Origin: Entonaema liquescens
Taxonomy: Eukaryota > Ascomycota > Sordariomycetes > Xylariales > Xylariaceae
NCBI GenBank assembly: GCA_902805475.1
Contig: CADCSX010000003.1
Span: 2,852,001-2,916,000, forward strand
Direction: 5' to 3'
Length of the DNA: 64,000 nucleotides
Shown here: positions 23,551 to 36,185 of the stretch, one piece after another
Numbering within the stretch: position 1 is the stretch's first letter
Layout: every line of letters starts with the position of its first letter
The notes under the pieces: generated by a model
Told to the model about the DNA's origin: nothing
Seen by the model: only the letters and a program-made list of their open reading frames with translations
Database searches by the model: none
Position numbers and translations under genes: made by a program

Positions 23551-25404
23551 ATGGACTGCATTGGAGGAATCTTATCCTGGGCAAACATCCCAGCTCTATT
23601 TGGTCTGGGGATTTTATACTATGTAGCCAATGCTGTATATAATATATCGCCGTTCCACCCTCTCTACCGATTTCCTGGTCCTAAGATTGCCGCGGTTAGC
23701 TATTTATACGAGGCTTATTTCGACTGGTGGCTAGTGGGGAGGTATGGTCGGAAAATCCGGCAAATGCACGAGAAATATGGTGAGGTTTTACATTCGCTCA
23801 AGTAACAAATAGACAATGCTCATCGATCACAGGACCGATTGTCAGGATAAATCCCGATGAGCTTCACTGCAATGACCCGTACTTCGTAGACGAGATCTAC
23901 GCCGGTGGAAACCGTATCCGGGATAAGTGGCAGCATCAACTCAATACCGGCGCATCTAGTCCTGTGTCGGTTACTGGTTTCTCAACTGTTGCGCATGAGT
24001 TGCACCGGATACGAAGGGCTCCATTTGCCAAGTTCTTCTCGCGACAGCAGGTGTTGAAGCTTGAAGGAGAAGTACATGACTTTACGCAGCGCACTATAAA
24101 CAAAATGCTGCGCTTCGCAAATGAGGGCCCATTCGATGTCAAGGAAGTATATAATTGCTTTACAGCAGATAGTACGTATAGATGACCTCTCATTACCCCT
24201 TTACCCCTTTTACCATGGTGTATTAGTAAAGCTCTTAGTTAGATGTCTCTATCATCGGAGAGCGCATCTATCCGGACTCACTCATCCTAAAAGCCGTATA
24301 GAAACCATATTAACTCCATGATATCATAGTCATATCTCAGTACGCCTTTGGCGAGCCTATGGGTTTCGTCGACCAAGAAGGTTGGGAACCCAACTTTGCG
24401 ACATGGGTCAGCTATTTCTTCAAAAGCACGTACTTAATCCGATACAATACTCCCGTTAGGATACTTGCTGGATTTTCTCCTCTGATAGGTAACTTCATGG
24501 GAGAGAACGTAAGGAAAATGTTGGAATGGATGAATGTGGTCATCCCTAATTATGTAAAGGCAGCTATTGATAACCCTGAAAATAGTAGAGTGTTCTCAGA
24601 CGTGATGGAATCGGACATATTGCCAGAACACGAAAAGAGCATGTATCGTCTTTCCGGAGAAGGTTTCAACTTGATAGCTGCTGGCACAGAAACCACGGCG
24701 GTTAGTTGCGACTCTATTATTGTCTTGCCATTCGACTAAATAAGTTTGCAGGCAACCCTCACATATATCACATACTATCTCCTTGCCAAACCAGAAATAT
24801 ACGCACGCTTGATGGAAGCCTTACAAGGGGTCGACCCTTTCAACCTCAAGTGGATCGACTTGGAGCAACGCCCTTACCTATGGGCCGTAATCCATGAAGC
24901 ATTGCGTATGACGCCCGGTGTTACGCACAGGTCGGCCCGAATTGCGCGAACCGAAGACTTGCTCTATAAGAGTAGAGACGGAAATGTCCAATGGGTCATT
25001 CCGAAGGGTACACCCATTGGAATGACATCAGTTATTAACCATAGTAACGAGGAATTATTTCCGAATCCCGACGAGTTCATCCCTGAGCGCTGGATCATCG
25101 ACGGGCAACCGAATTATGCCTTGGAGAAGATGTTGATTTCTTTCGGGAAAGGCACACGGTTGTGTCTTGGCATCTAGTAAGTTAACAATTAATATTAGAT
25201 GTTGTTTAAGTGTTAGGATTTTAATTATAAGTTTTTAGTTTAGCATATTGCGAGGTCTTCCTCATGACGGCCGCTTTGGCATTTCGTGTTTTACCCAGAG
25301 CCCGCTTATACGAAACTACAATCGAGGACATCAAGTATGATCACGATCTTGTAGTGCTTCAAACGGTGCGAGGCTCTGTTGCTGTACGGCTTGAGATTCG
25401 TTAG
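23551..25404 (+). CDS. Cytochrome P450 monooxygenase
   Basis: Five exons, 23551-23779, 23833-24171, 24330-24700, 24752-25176 and 25239-25404, join to 509 residues. The N-terminus carries one membrane anchor (WANIPALFGLGILYYVANAV) and then HPLYRFPGPKIAAVSYLYEA. P450 hallmarks are in order: GRYGRKIRQMHEKYGPIVRINPDE, I-helix AAGTETTA, ExxR as EALR, PERW and the heme-binding FGKGTRLCLG with the cysteine thiolate ligand. It is an ER-anchored heme-thiolate monooxygenase. The proximal sequences (YGPIVRINPDELHCNDP) are like those of fungal secondary-metabolism P450s related to trichodiene-oxygenase-type enzymes, but the substrate is not predictable. No synthase is adjacent. The first ATG in frame, at 23551, precedes the anchor. 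Confidence 0.93.
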
Positions 25405-26978
25405 AGAATAATCTAAGATAACTTAGGTATTGTCCACATCAGCTCTATCAAACAGGTGTCGTATTTTGAAGTATTTTCAGACATTCATTGTTGAAAATAG
25501 ACGCAAGTTATGAGGTATGAATTAGTTGAATTAGTTACCTAGGTAATTACCTATCTAATTAGGTGCATGAATAGGGTACTATGTTAAGAGCCACGGGTGT
25601 GGGACGTATAGCCCCTTGATTTACCAGCCACACATATTCCAGCATTTATAACTTCTCATAGGTAGAAACCTGCCTTTTGGGAGGCTCTGAGGGTTCAAAA
25701 TAACCTCTTATTCATATTTCAAATTTTGTATGTAACCACCCATTGAGGAAAAGCGTCCAAAAAAGGGGATATTCGATAATGAGAAATGACGTATCAAGTA
25801 CTTTGTATGTGGTTCATATCAGTCGACATTTCTGTCGAGTCGCATCAGTGTCCCGAGAAATGAACCTCATTTGTTTTCGGATTCTTACGTTATTCCATAA
25901 GTTTTACTTAACCTAAAACTCGAGATATTTACGGACTAGCTCTGATTATTTAAGAATTTTATACGTTTCCTTCATCATTAAATACTATCCGTAGGGTGCG
26001 AAGTTCGAGTGCATAGCATTACAAATTCGACGATCGCACTTCTGAGCGGTGCTGTGCATTAACAGTTGAGGAATCGGGCAAGATTAAGGATTCGATAAGT
26101 GGTACCCCCGAAAAAGTATAAATTCTGCTTAGTTATTTCGGAGTATTCTTAAACATGCATAAAATTTCGTAAACTTCCATCCATTATTCCTTTCCCTCTT
26201 CCTGCATGGGGTAAGGATCGGGATAACCTCTTAGCGAAGCCTGGAGCTTAGTACGCTATCTTTCGACTTGCCCAATGTCATGATTAATGCGCAACACCCC
26301 ATCAGGGGTGCGATCGCCGAATATATGAAGACAGCACTAATAATACGCTTTGATAGTAGAAGAGCGTGCTGTGGATGGGACTGAAGTGTACTTTGAGTAG
26401 GTACGTGCAGCTTACGGTGCTGTGGCAGATTCATCACGCATATCGTGGCGCAGAAATTTCAAATCTACCTACCTACCTTACATATAACGCCCCCAAGAGA
26501 ATTTGATTCGCTATCAGTATACCATTGATCAAGGCGCTTGGTTGCTATCAGCTCAGCCCGCCTGGTCCTGGTCCTAAGCCAGCATGCAGAGTAGCCCAAG
26601 GCGTAATGCATCATATACCCCCCCACCCCCTGGTGTATTTAGGCACTTACTATTCGGTTTAGACTTGATACGAAAACCATTATTAAACGGAGCCAGAGTC
26701 TCAACTGAACGACTTTAAATTTCTTCCAAGTCCTCGTAGATTCCTATCCGGCATATTACCTAAGTCTACTGAAATCTTTTTCTAACTTCTCTCGCAAGCC
26801 GGGAGTACACCGAGTAGTAAGCCCAACGAGCCCTACGCTCCGACCGGGGTGCATTTACATTAGATAATTATACGAAAGCAAATACGCATTACAAGTATGG
26901 TTGGTTGCTCGAGGAATACTGCCTTTAAAGTGCGAAGTATCTTATAATCCCCTAAACAGATCCTTTTTCAGATTCAAC
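25405..26978. other. Intergenic region
   Basis: About 1.6 kb upstream of the NLR gene. It contains TTACCTAGGTAA (25535-25546) and an ACCTACCTACCT tract (26467-26478). The minus-strand frame at 26231-26437 is not supported. Confidence 0.45.
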
Positions 26979-29900
26979 ATGACTGATCCCAAAAAATATA
27001 CAATCGGTTGGATCTGTGCTCTCCCAGCTGAACTTGTTGCCGCACAAGCATTACTTGACCAAAAACATGCCAGGCCAGAATGGGTGCCCGTGAACGACAA
27101 CAATACCTACGTATTAGGTCAGATGGGTAAACATCATATTGTCATTGCGGCATTACCTCAAGGGGAATATGGGATCGTCAGTGCAGCCACCGGCGCTAGG
27201 GACATGATGCGAAGTTTCCCCAATGTCAGGCTTGGCTTGATGGTAGGTATTGGTGGGGGGGCACCAAGTACGACGCATGATATCCGCCTAGGCGATATTG
27301 TCGTAAGTTCCCCTGGCAATGGAAGGGGTGGCGTCGTTCAGTATGACTACGGAAAGACAGTGCAAGACCAGAAGTTTGCAGTTACAGGGCATCTAAACCA
27401 GCCACCACAGGCCATATTAGCGGCTCTAACATTACTAAAGGCAGATTATGCTACTGATGGCCACTCTATTTCAGAGACCATTAATAGTATTCTCCGGGTG
27501 AAACCGCGACTGCAGAAAGACTATGAACGGCCGGATGACAGGACCGATAGGTTATACCAACCAGAATTCACTCACCGAGGTGAACCTAACGCGGACTGCT
27601 CCGTAGTTTGTGGCAATAACGAGTCAAATCTCATCGCCAGAGGCAATGGAACTGAAGAGAGGGATAGTCCTACAATCCACTACGGTCTTATCGCTTCGGC
27701 GAATCAATTGATGAAAGATGCAATGGTGCGGAACGTGCTTTCAGCACAGATGGATATTTTGTGTTTCGAGATGGAAGCTGCAGGGCTCATGAATCATTTT
27801 CCCTGTCTGGTCATTCGCGGTATATGCGATTACTCAGACACGCACAAGAATAAGTCGTGGCAAGGTTACGCAGCAATGGCAGCAGCCGCGTACGCGAAGG
27901 ATCTCCTTAGCAGAGTTGCTCCAAACCAAGTAGAGTCCGAGAGGAGCTTGGGTGAAATTATGTCCGGTGGTCAGTGATTTCGAATAATATCTTATTTTAC
28001 ATGCGTTGGGGATGAAATAATAACACTATATAGTCTGTGAGAAGTTAAACGATTTTGGGGTCGAAATTGAGAACCTACGAAAAGCTAACCTTTTCAAAGA
28101 GCTGAAACTGTGGCTTTCACCCCCTGATCCTTCCATCAATTTCAACCGCGCCCGAAAGAAGTATACCGAAGGTACTGGGCAATGGTTTCTCCAAAGTCCA
28201 CAGTATTCAGAGTGGAGAAGTAGAGAGAGATCCTTTTTCTGGCTCTTTGGTATCCCAGGATGTGGCAAAACAGTCCTCAGTAGTACAGTCATCAGTGACC
28301 TCATTGGAAACACGGCCTGTTCTCAAGGTCTCCTATACTTTTATTTTGATTTCAACGATCCCACAAAGCAATCCTTTGAAGAAATGCTTAAATCCTTGAT
28401 AATTCAGCTGTATGACAAGGTGAATGATGCTCAATGTCATCTTATTTTACTCCAAGAGTCCTGCGGCCAAAGGCAACCCGGAATTGATACACTGTGTTCG
28501 ACATTCAAAAACATGGTCCAAGAGGCTGGCGAGCTATGGATTGTTCTCGATGCTCTGGACGAGTGCCCGATAGAAGAGAGGCAGGGGAACATGATCGGTT
28601 TATTGCCATGGATTAGGAGCCTTTGGGAAAACCACAGAAATATCCACCTCTTCATCACAAGTCGCCTAGAAGAGGATATTAGATCAGAAATCGATAAACA
28701 CCTGCCTTACACAGATATCTTCGAGCTCCAAGAAGATAGAATTAAGGACGACATAAAAACGTATATTAAGTCAAGAACGGAGGCATCTGAAATTCTTCAA
28801 AAGATTCGTCACTCTCATCCAGGGATGCAGGATGAGATTGAGTGTACCTTGATGAAAAAGGCTTGCGGAATGTAAGAATTCATATGGTGTTGTGCTATAT
28901 TATTTAAACTGATGGCAATTCAAAGGTTTCGATGGGCCGAGTGCCAGTTTGATGCTCTTGAGCGCTGCATCGACTATAAAATGGTCCAAGAGATCCTTAA
29001 CACTCTACCAAGCACGCTGGACGAGACATATGCCAGAATCTTGGCGAATATACCCGACATATACCATAAGGCTATGATAAGAATGCTGCAGTTCCTGCTT
29101 TATTCCGGCTGCCCTTTAGAAATTAAGGCGCTTGACGATGCCATTGCAGTGGACACGGTAAACGAACCTCATTTCGACCGACGCCATAGATCATTTTATA
29201 CTACGGACATAATGAAATACTGTTCTAGCCTAGTGACTGCAAGATTTGTCGCTCAAGAAGATAGCTTTATGCGAAGAGGGCCTGAAGACGAAGTATTAAT
29301 ATTGATAGAGATAGCACATTTCTCGGTCAAAGAATTTCTCACCTCTGATCGACGACAAGGTACGGTCTTCATAGAACTTTCGGAGGCTAAAGCAAGAGCT
29401 TCAATCGTCGATGTGTGCATTTCATATTTAAATTATTTAAGCACAAGGACGCTAAACACCGACGACGATGACAGTTCGGAAATATTTGAGCCTACTCATA
29501 AACATTCACTTGCTCATTTAGCCGAAAAAATTTGGTTGACCCACGCTAGCGTTGCTGAGACTAATGAGCGGATTTTCGAGCGTATCTACAGTTTCTTATT
29601 AGAGGACTCTACATTGTTGCCTGGTGGAGCTCTATATGTTGCATCAGGCCACGGACTCGTTCGAGCTACTGAACGTCTAATTAGAGATGGAGCTGATGTG
29701 AACGCAGAAAATGGTTCCATAGGCACTGTTTTACACAAAGCCGTTTCCGAGGGGCATGTTGCAGTGATTGAAGTTCTTCTACAACATGGTGCCGACGTGA
29801 ACGCGGAGAATCGTGAGTTTGGGACAGCCTTAAACAAGGCCGTTTCTCAAGGACATGTTGAGATGGTCGAGACTCTTCTACACCATGGTGCCGGCGTGAA

Positions 29901-30864
29901 CTTAGGGAATCGTCAATTTGGCACAGCTTTAAACAAGGCCGTTTCTACAGGACGTGTTGCGATAGTCAAAACTCTTCTGGAACATGGTGCCGAAGCGAAT
30001 TGTCATTATCTATACGATCTTGATACGGGAGGATGTGTTCTTAAAGACGTGATATCGGGTGAAAATTGCAAAATATTGAGGATGCTTCTTGCCAAGGGCG
30101 CTTGTGCAAGTGGTCCGAATTGTATACATGGCAATGCACTTGGCTACGCCGCAAAGCAGGGGAAAAAATCAATCATAAAACTGTTCTTTGACGTTCTAGC
30201 CGACAAAATAACTCAGCATGATAAAGATGAAGCGCTTTATATTGCCTTAAAGGAGTGCGAAGAAGAAGTTGCTGAGATACTTTCTGGAGAAGGAGCCAGA
30301 GTCCGGGAACGCAAGCGTTATAAAGGTGCTCTTTGTGAAGCGGTGCAAAGGGGGCGCTTAAGATCTTGCGAATTATTTATGGACGAAGGCTTTGATGTCA
30401 ACTTTGTTGATCAACGATACGGGGGCTCTGCGCTTCAGATTGCTGTGCGCTTGGGCAAAACGGAAATCGTTCAGCTATTCCTGGATAGGATTGCCATGAC
30501 GAACGAAAAGAAACATATACTTTTCAGGGTTGCGGCTCGACACGGTCATGTGCAACTCGTCGAGATGTTCCTCAATAGAGGTGTCGATATAAATGCCCGT
30601 AGCGGGTTCCCAGAAGTTTCTGCGCTCCAGCTTGCCGCCATCTGGGGTCAAGGGGACGTCGTCAACCTATTACTGGACAGAGGTGCCGATATAGTCAGGG
30701 ACGGAAACAAGGCAGTCCATGGGGCCGCGTATTACGGCTTCCTAGAACTTGTTAAGATTCTCGTTAGGAGGGGCATTGATGTGAACGTTAGTAGTGCGAA
30801 CCGCGAAGAGACTCTCTATCAAGTTGCCATACGCTTGGGCCGGGAAAGGATGGTTGAGTTTTAA
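26979..30864 (+). CDS. NLR-like STAND protein: PNP domain - NACHT - ankyrin repeats
   Basis: Three exons, 26979-27969, 28034-28871 and 28926-30864, join in frame to 1255 residues. Residues ~1-325 are a nucleoside-phosphorylase-like domain (YTIGWICALPAELVAAQALL, MVGIGGGAPS, DIRLGDIVVS, CFEMEAAGLMN, GICDYSD). A NACHT NTPase follows: Walker A FGIPGCGKT, Walker B LWIVLDALDEC and the downstream MFRWAECQFDALERC segment. From ~residue 840 a long ankyrin array runs to the end, including three 99-bp units that are very alike. In fungi this architecture belongs to NOD-like receptors that sense non-self through the repeats and trigger incompatibility or defence reactions through the N-terminal effector; whether this PNP domain cleaves nucleosides or nucleotides is inference. 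The last codons look truncated: an ankyrin unit stops at a TAA right after a TTTT run, and the adjacent frame continues it to a stop at 30941. Confidence 0.9.
29704..30000 (+). repeat. Three 99-bp ankyrin-coding tandem units
   Basis: Units start at 29704, 29803 and 29902, each 33 codons, and share blocks such as TTAAACAAGGCCGTTTCT between units 2 and 3. The similarity at DNA level, including silent positions, points to recent duplication or gene conversion, as known for the repeat domains of fungal STAND proteins. Units further downstream are much more diverged. Confidence 0.85.
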
Positions 30865-31232
30865 TTGATGACAATGTTAATGCTTACACGAGAGGTGGCA
30901 ACGGTCGGAAAAGCCTAGAGTGCAGAAATAATAAGAGCTAGTCCTAGATTTGATGACAATTTTAGACTGCTCAACTTCTATACCAACCCCTGAAGTGCAT
31001 CCAAGGCCCAAGGAGAAACGTGCCTAGGTAGGCAGGAAATCTGAGAACGATAGAACAATTGGATCGGCTGTGGATAGTATTTTGACAGCGTTCGGATATC
31101 ATAGGGTCACATAAAATAATTTTCTTGGAAGATACCTACGTAACAACTAGAGTTCCTATGATAGAATATATCTCCTTTTCCCCAAGTGTTCTAATCAGCC
31201 CCTCAAATCCACCACTCTCCACCATTAGTCTT
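30865..31232. other. Convergent intergenic region
   Basis: Lies between the 3' ends of the NLR and the GH3 gene. The first 77 nt would be coding if the NLR frame shifted by one base. A GCCTAGGTAGGC palindrome sits at 31022-31033. Confidence 0.45.
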
Positions 31233-33833
31233 TCACTTCCCCGTGTCCTGTGGCCACTCATCCAACACAACCGGCTCCCCCTCCAACGTAAAGTTCCAAG
31301 CCGCCTGTGTCGGGACATCAACCAGCAGACTATACTCCCCAGGATACAGCACCAAATTTCCATCCTCATCCCGTCGCGCCAAGCTTCCCAGCGACAGCGT
31401 CAAATTCGCCGTCTGCGTGTCGCCGGCCGCGATACCGTGCAGCCGCTTGTACGCGACGAGGCGCTTGATAGGGTACGGCTCTGGGCCATGGGCGCCGGCG
31501 ACGAAGCCCAGGACGACGAAGTCGGAGGTCGTAGAGCCTGTGTTGGAGACTTCTACGGGGATGGTCTGGAACTGGGCCTGGTCTTTGTGCGCTGTGGTGC
31601 TGGTGATGGAGCTGGTTAGGTCGGCGATATCCCAGGATTCGACTTCGGGCGCGGTTATAGAGGCGCTGAAGTTGGTGTAGTGGAGCCCGAAACCGAAGGG
31701 CACGGTTGCCTTGTCGTACCACATGTATGTGCGGCCGGGATTGCCGGTCTCTGGGTTGGGACGGAGATTCATGTCTGTCATGGGTACGTCTTCGACGTAG
31801 TGCGCTGGGTATTGCGTGACTGGCAACCGGCCAGCAGGGGCGACTTTGCCTGTCAATATGTTCAGGATGGCATCGCCACCGGATTGGCCTGGATAGCCGG
31901 CCCAGAGGATGGCGGAGACATTGGGGTGGTTGATAAAAGGGGCATCGTCACGCTGGCCGCCCAGTTGCACGAGGACGAATGGTTTGCCAAGACTAGCCAG
32001 TTGGGTCATGATATCGATCTTCTCGCCTGACCAACGGATTAATGTACGATCCTTTTCCTCAGCTTCGCTAGCTGTGGTGGGTCCATCCGCGTAAATTATG
32101 ATGTCTGCATCTGCGGCAGCTTCTAAAGCTCGGGGGTAGCCATCGGTTGTTGGGTCGCCTGGAGCGCCCGCATATATGGCGTTGATGTTGGGGGCTTGGC
32201 TGGCTGCGTAGTACGGTGAGTGTAGATACTTCGCTACGCCTTGATAGTTACCCTGCATGACTGTTGTTGCATTGGCCCAGTCTCCGACGAAAGCGGCGGT
32301 GAGATTACTCTCAGTAGATATCTGGAGGGGTAATGTGGCGTCATTCTTGATCAGTACGATTCCCTCTTCCGCAGCCTTTCGAGCAAGATTTTCAGCGTCA
32401 GGTGTAAAGACATCGGAGAAGTTAAGAGAGCGGTATTGGTTCGAGTCTTCCGAATCAAAATACCCTAGTTTAATAAGTGCCGTGTACAGTCTTGTAATAG
32501 ACTGGTCTAGGATAGTGTCGTCAATGAGACCTTGCTCGTAAGCTGTGGGTAAGTGAATCTGATAATAAGTACCACAGTTGAGGTCAGTCCCCGCTAGTAG
32601 GGAGCTAGCAGCAGATGCCTCGCGGGTATCACGAAACTCGTGAGGCTTGTAAACATTTTGAAGAGCATCGCAGTCCGAAACGACGTATTGGTAGTCGCGT
32701 GTCCAATTCCAGTGATCCCTAAGAATGTCTTGGAGAAGATACGAACTTGGGCATGTTGGAACACCATTCAGAGCATTGTACGAACACATAATAGAACCGA
32801 CATTTGCGCGAGTGCAAGCCTCAAACGGAGGCATATAATACTCGGCTAATTCTTGAGGAGTAACTATTGCGTCAAATTCGTAACGTTCATTCCCCAACCA
32901 ATCCTCGATATCATATGCGGTGAAGTGCTGTTACATGGTTTGAATTAGTATCGCTGCCATAACCTTTTCAAAGAGATTTTCATGTGTTAAGGCACGGGAA
33001 AACTCACCTTGCAAGTTGCGATCACTTTGAGGATATCAGGGTCCTCTCCACCTTGGAGACCTTTTATCAAAGCTGCCACGTAAGAGCTCAGATGGTAGGG
33101 GTCCTCTCCAGGGGTTTCTTGGCCACGCCCCCATCGAGGATCACGGTATGGATTTATATTTGGGGTCTATGACTGACCGGTTAGTATGTAGATTTAGAAA
33201 AGATCTAGGCAAGTATTGTTCACGGATTTCACCCCAGGGGTTATACATTTGAAATTAGTGAGACAAACTGGTCAGTGCGTGACAATAGGGGTAAAAGGGG
33301 TAAAGGGGTAGCAAAGGGTGAAAATGTTCATACCCAGTAGTCTAATCCTGAGCGATTGAAATTGTTAAACGCCCGAGCTTCAGTACTGACGACGGTTGCC
33401 ACGGCTTCGATGAGCTCATCATCAAACGCAGCGCCCATGAGAATTGGCTGCGGGAAGGATGTCGCGTAGGAAAAATCACCAGAATCTGAGAATTTGACTC
33501 CCGGCGAGGACGCTACTCCATGAAGAGCCTCTTCTGTAAAAGGTATTAATAACTCCATTAAAGCTTGTATTAAAGAAACGAGTACATACGCCACCATTCG
33601 TAGCTAGGCAGTCCTAATCTCTCAACTCCAGGAGATGTGCTGACTAACAGACCGTACTTCTCGTCAGTTTCGAGGGCCGCAACCAAAGCCTTTGCTCGCT
33701 CTCCAACGGAAAGCTCCTTATTGCACACATCGTTAGAGGCCAAGGGCCCGTTTACGCAGTCTGGAAATATGTGCCCGACAGCCGAAACTCCCGAGCTCAT
33801 TAGCCATATAGCTGAGCCCAACAGAAGCGCCAT
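31233..33833 (-). CDS. Secreted GH3 exo-beta-xylosidase
   Basis: Four exons, 33833-33590, 33533-33334, 33166-33008 and 32927-31233, give 765 residues. An N-terminal signal peptide (MALLLGSAIWLMSSGVSAVG) leads to HIFPDCVNGPLASNDVCN, typical of fungal xylan beta-xylosidases. Family landmarks: PSYEWWQEALHGVA, NINPYRDPRWGRGQETPGEDP, CKHFTAYDIEDW, and YVVSDCDALQNVY with the nucleophile aspartate in the SDC motif. A C-terminal half with FVGDWANATTVMQGNY and PFGFGLHYTNF corresponds to the GH3 C domain, followed by an FnIII-like tail. It removes xylose from the ends of xylo-oligosaccharides outside the cell during plant-wall breakdown. Several N-x-S/T sites suggest glycosylation. Repression by CreA or activation by XlnR is expected from other fungi, but I found no convincing site. 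Confidence 0.94.
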
Positions 33834-34601
33834 GTTTAATCCTTTAAGGATTGCGAGACACTTTAGCAGCCCAGATCATAACTGGTCATTCTAACCATAG
33901 AGGATTTTATAGCTTCAAGCTTCCCCAAGTTGTGGGGTAGCGTAGCAGCTCGTCTCCTCCCGTTCCCCGCATCAATGATGCATCGATGCTGCAGAAGAAT
34001 CCGAGCAGCTCCAACCTGTACCCATGGACGCTCCAATTGAGCAGTGGAAAAACTATGGAGGTACTCATCACGGAGCAACATCGGATCAACGGTAGGCGAC
34101 ATGAGTGCGTTAGTGAGCAGGGTGATGATATGCCGGGATGGATCCGCAGATTAGGCGTTCTCCCGATCGCCAGGTCCGAGCCCTTGTTCTACAAGACTCG
34201 TCGTGAGGGGATATACAGATGCAATATTGCGTCACTTATTGAGACGGGTTTCCTTTAATGGCGATCCTGACTGCGATTGCGCACCAGGTTACTAGGAATA
34301 GAGAAGCAAAAGAATGTAGCCAAGCATATTCAGTGGATTTAGATCCTAGCTGACTAACGCGGCATCTTTACTCGGCCAAAAGATCAAGACCAAAAAAGCC
34401 TGCAGTAGAAAAGGCGGTATCTCATGTCACACTGAGGAGCTACCGAGACAGAAGATCCCGAGTAACCGAGGGGATTCAAACTGAAATACGTCAAGTATTG
34501 TCGTGCTAGTAGGTACCGAGCCTTGGTATGACTTTTTCCGCAAGTTAAGATCCACGGCGAAGACAACATAATGTTGGCATGCTCTTACCGATATGTAGAA
34601 A
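33834..34601. other. Intergenic region
   Basis: Upstream region of the GH3 gene and downstream region of the DUF1308 gene. A GTGGGG box that could suit CreA lies near 33935-33940, but one such box is weak evidence. No gene seen. Confidence 0.4.
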
Positions 34602-36185
34602 CTATAAAATCGTAACGTTACTTTGGTGACCGTAAAGCTCGACAATTCCGCAGGTGCAAGACACGCTACAGTCCCCGATATGCTTCCGTATGCGTTTCCG
34701 AATATCCTTGGGAACCCCGACAAACGGCCTCGACGTAGAGAAGGCCCAAATTGACGGCCACGGTATGTCCCATAGAGTGGGAAGCAGCTCGAGGTCTTTC
34801 TCGAGCTGCTTAATAAAGACCGAATTGCAAGTCAAGGTAGTTCGTCCGCTTGCCCACCCATAAGAAAAGACGGATCTTCCAGGATTTAATACACCGTCTA
34901 GCTTCTCCCTAATTAGATCAGTGAAGCGATCCTGGCAGTTATTCTCATTCATATCGACAATATGAATTGGAAACTGCAACGTCGATGGGACATCGTAAAT
35001 TGACAGTGACTGTAGATCTTTCACTCGCTGCTCTTGGGATTTATCGGCACCAGGGCCGAGTATCAAGTAGGCACGCGCCTTTTCAGACTCGGTCGCCAAC
35101 GTATCAACGATATGGAAGAATGTTTCGGCCGCTTCCTTTGTACAGACGAGCTTATGATTACATATCATAGGATATACCAACGAAAGCATCGACTGCTCAC
35201 TTTCTAGATCGGCATGATCGTTATGCGAATGACTAAACCACGGCTGTTTAGTGACCTTGGTGTGAGAGAAGTCAGACGAAAGAGCGACAAGGAGAGATGT
35301 GTCAATATTCAAGACTTCGGTGAAGTTGGCTTTTGGGCTTGGGGCCATTATGTGAAGGAGACTATCTGAGAGAGGGGGAGCTGGCGATATGGCATCGCTA
35401 CAGAGTGTATTAACGCCTAGCTGACGACAAGCCTCGAGGACTTTGTCTACTTCAGGATTCTCGCCTTCCTTTATGCGTGGTAGGATAAGGAAAGTACTTG
35501 GATTCTTGGTTTGAATGCGATGTCCCTTAGCGGTCTCGGCCAGATTCCTCGCTAGCTTCACGAGCGGGATATCCGTGTAGTCTTGAACTACGTTGGTGCC
35601 ATTCTCGTCGTCATCGTCACTATCTCCACAGAATATTGCTTCCTTTGCCAGATCAAACAGCAACCTTTTGTTAGTCATCGACGAGACTTTATACCACGAA
35701 TGGCCGCCATCTGCGACCACATCAATAATGAAACTGCCTGACCGGGTGGGATGTGATTCGCCTTGAGTTCGAACGATACGTGTGCCCGGAGCCAAAATAG
35801 GTTTCTTAAACGGACCAGTGGACACAGCGCACCGTAGCCTTACCACATCCCGGGATCGCTTCGCGGTCTCCCAGACAGGTTCAAGGAAGGGGAGATTGGT
35901 AGATTGAGCGCGATGTGATGCCAGAGGATCCGACGACCTGATATCGCGGAGGGCCTTCTCCAAGCTCTCGACCTCGGCCTTTAGCTCACTGGTAAATGAT
36001 GTATGTACATACGTTGGCATATGTTGGAAATAATCACGATATATTTCTGTAAGATGATCTGCGAAACTTTGAAGCTCGGACTGGAGCAACTCGGCGCGCT
36101 TGAGTAAACCTTCACTGAGGGCTAACTTAGCAGCAACGTCCCGCGCGACATCATCGGAAGATTGGTCGCCTGCTAGGGGGGACAT
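34602..36185 (-). CDS. DUF1308 (C7orf25/UPF0415-like) protein
   Basis: A single intronless frame of 527 residues from the ATG at 36185. An N-terminal helical region (LLKRAELLQSELQSFADHLTEIYRDYF) resembles the coiled start of this family. RIVRTQGESHPTRSGSFIIDVVADGGHSWYKV matches the conserved segment ending in W-x-K-V, and the C-terminal half (TSLLVALSSDFSH, SVFSYGWASGRTTLTCN) fits DUF1308, a PIN-like fold in human C7orf25. The function of the family is not established. A longer frame upstream to 36233 lacks an ATG, so the start at 36185 (MSPLAGDQSSDD) is used. The gene is convergent with nothing and shares no overlap with the GH3 gene downstream. Confidence 0.75.
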   Translation of the reverse strand: MSPLAGDQSSDDVARDVAAKLALSEGLLKRAELLQSELQSFADHLTEIYRDYFQHMPTYVHTSFTSELKAEVESLEKALRDIRSSDPLASHRAQSTNLPFLEPVWETAKRSRDVVRLRCAVSTGPFKKPILAPGTRIVRTQGESHPTRSGSFIIDVVADGGHSWYKVSSMTNKRLLFDLAKEAIFCGDSDDDDENGTNVVQDYTDIPLVKLARNLAETAKGHRIQTKNPSTFLILPRIKEGENPEVDKVLEACRQLGVNTLCSDAISPAPPLSDSLLHIMAPSPKANFTEVLNIDTSLLVALSSDFSHTKVTKQPWFSHSHNDHADLESEQSMLSLVYPMICNHKLVCTKEAAETFFHIVDTLATESEKARAYLILGPGADKSQEQRVKDLQSLSIYDVPSTLQFPIHIVDMNENNCQDRFTDLIREKLDGVLNPGRSVFSYGWASGRTTLTCNSVFIKQLEKDLELLPTLWDIPWPSIWAFSTSRPFVGVPKDIRKRIRKHIGDCSVSCTCGIVELYGHQSNVTIL

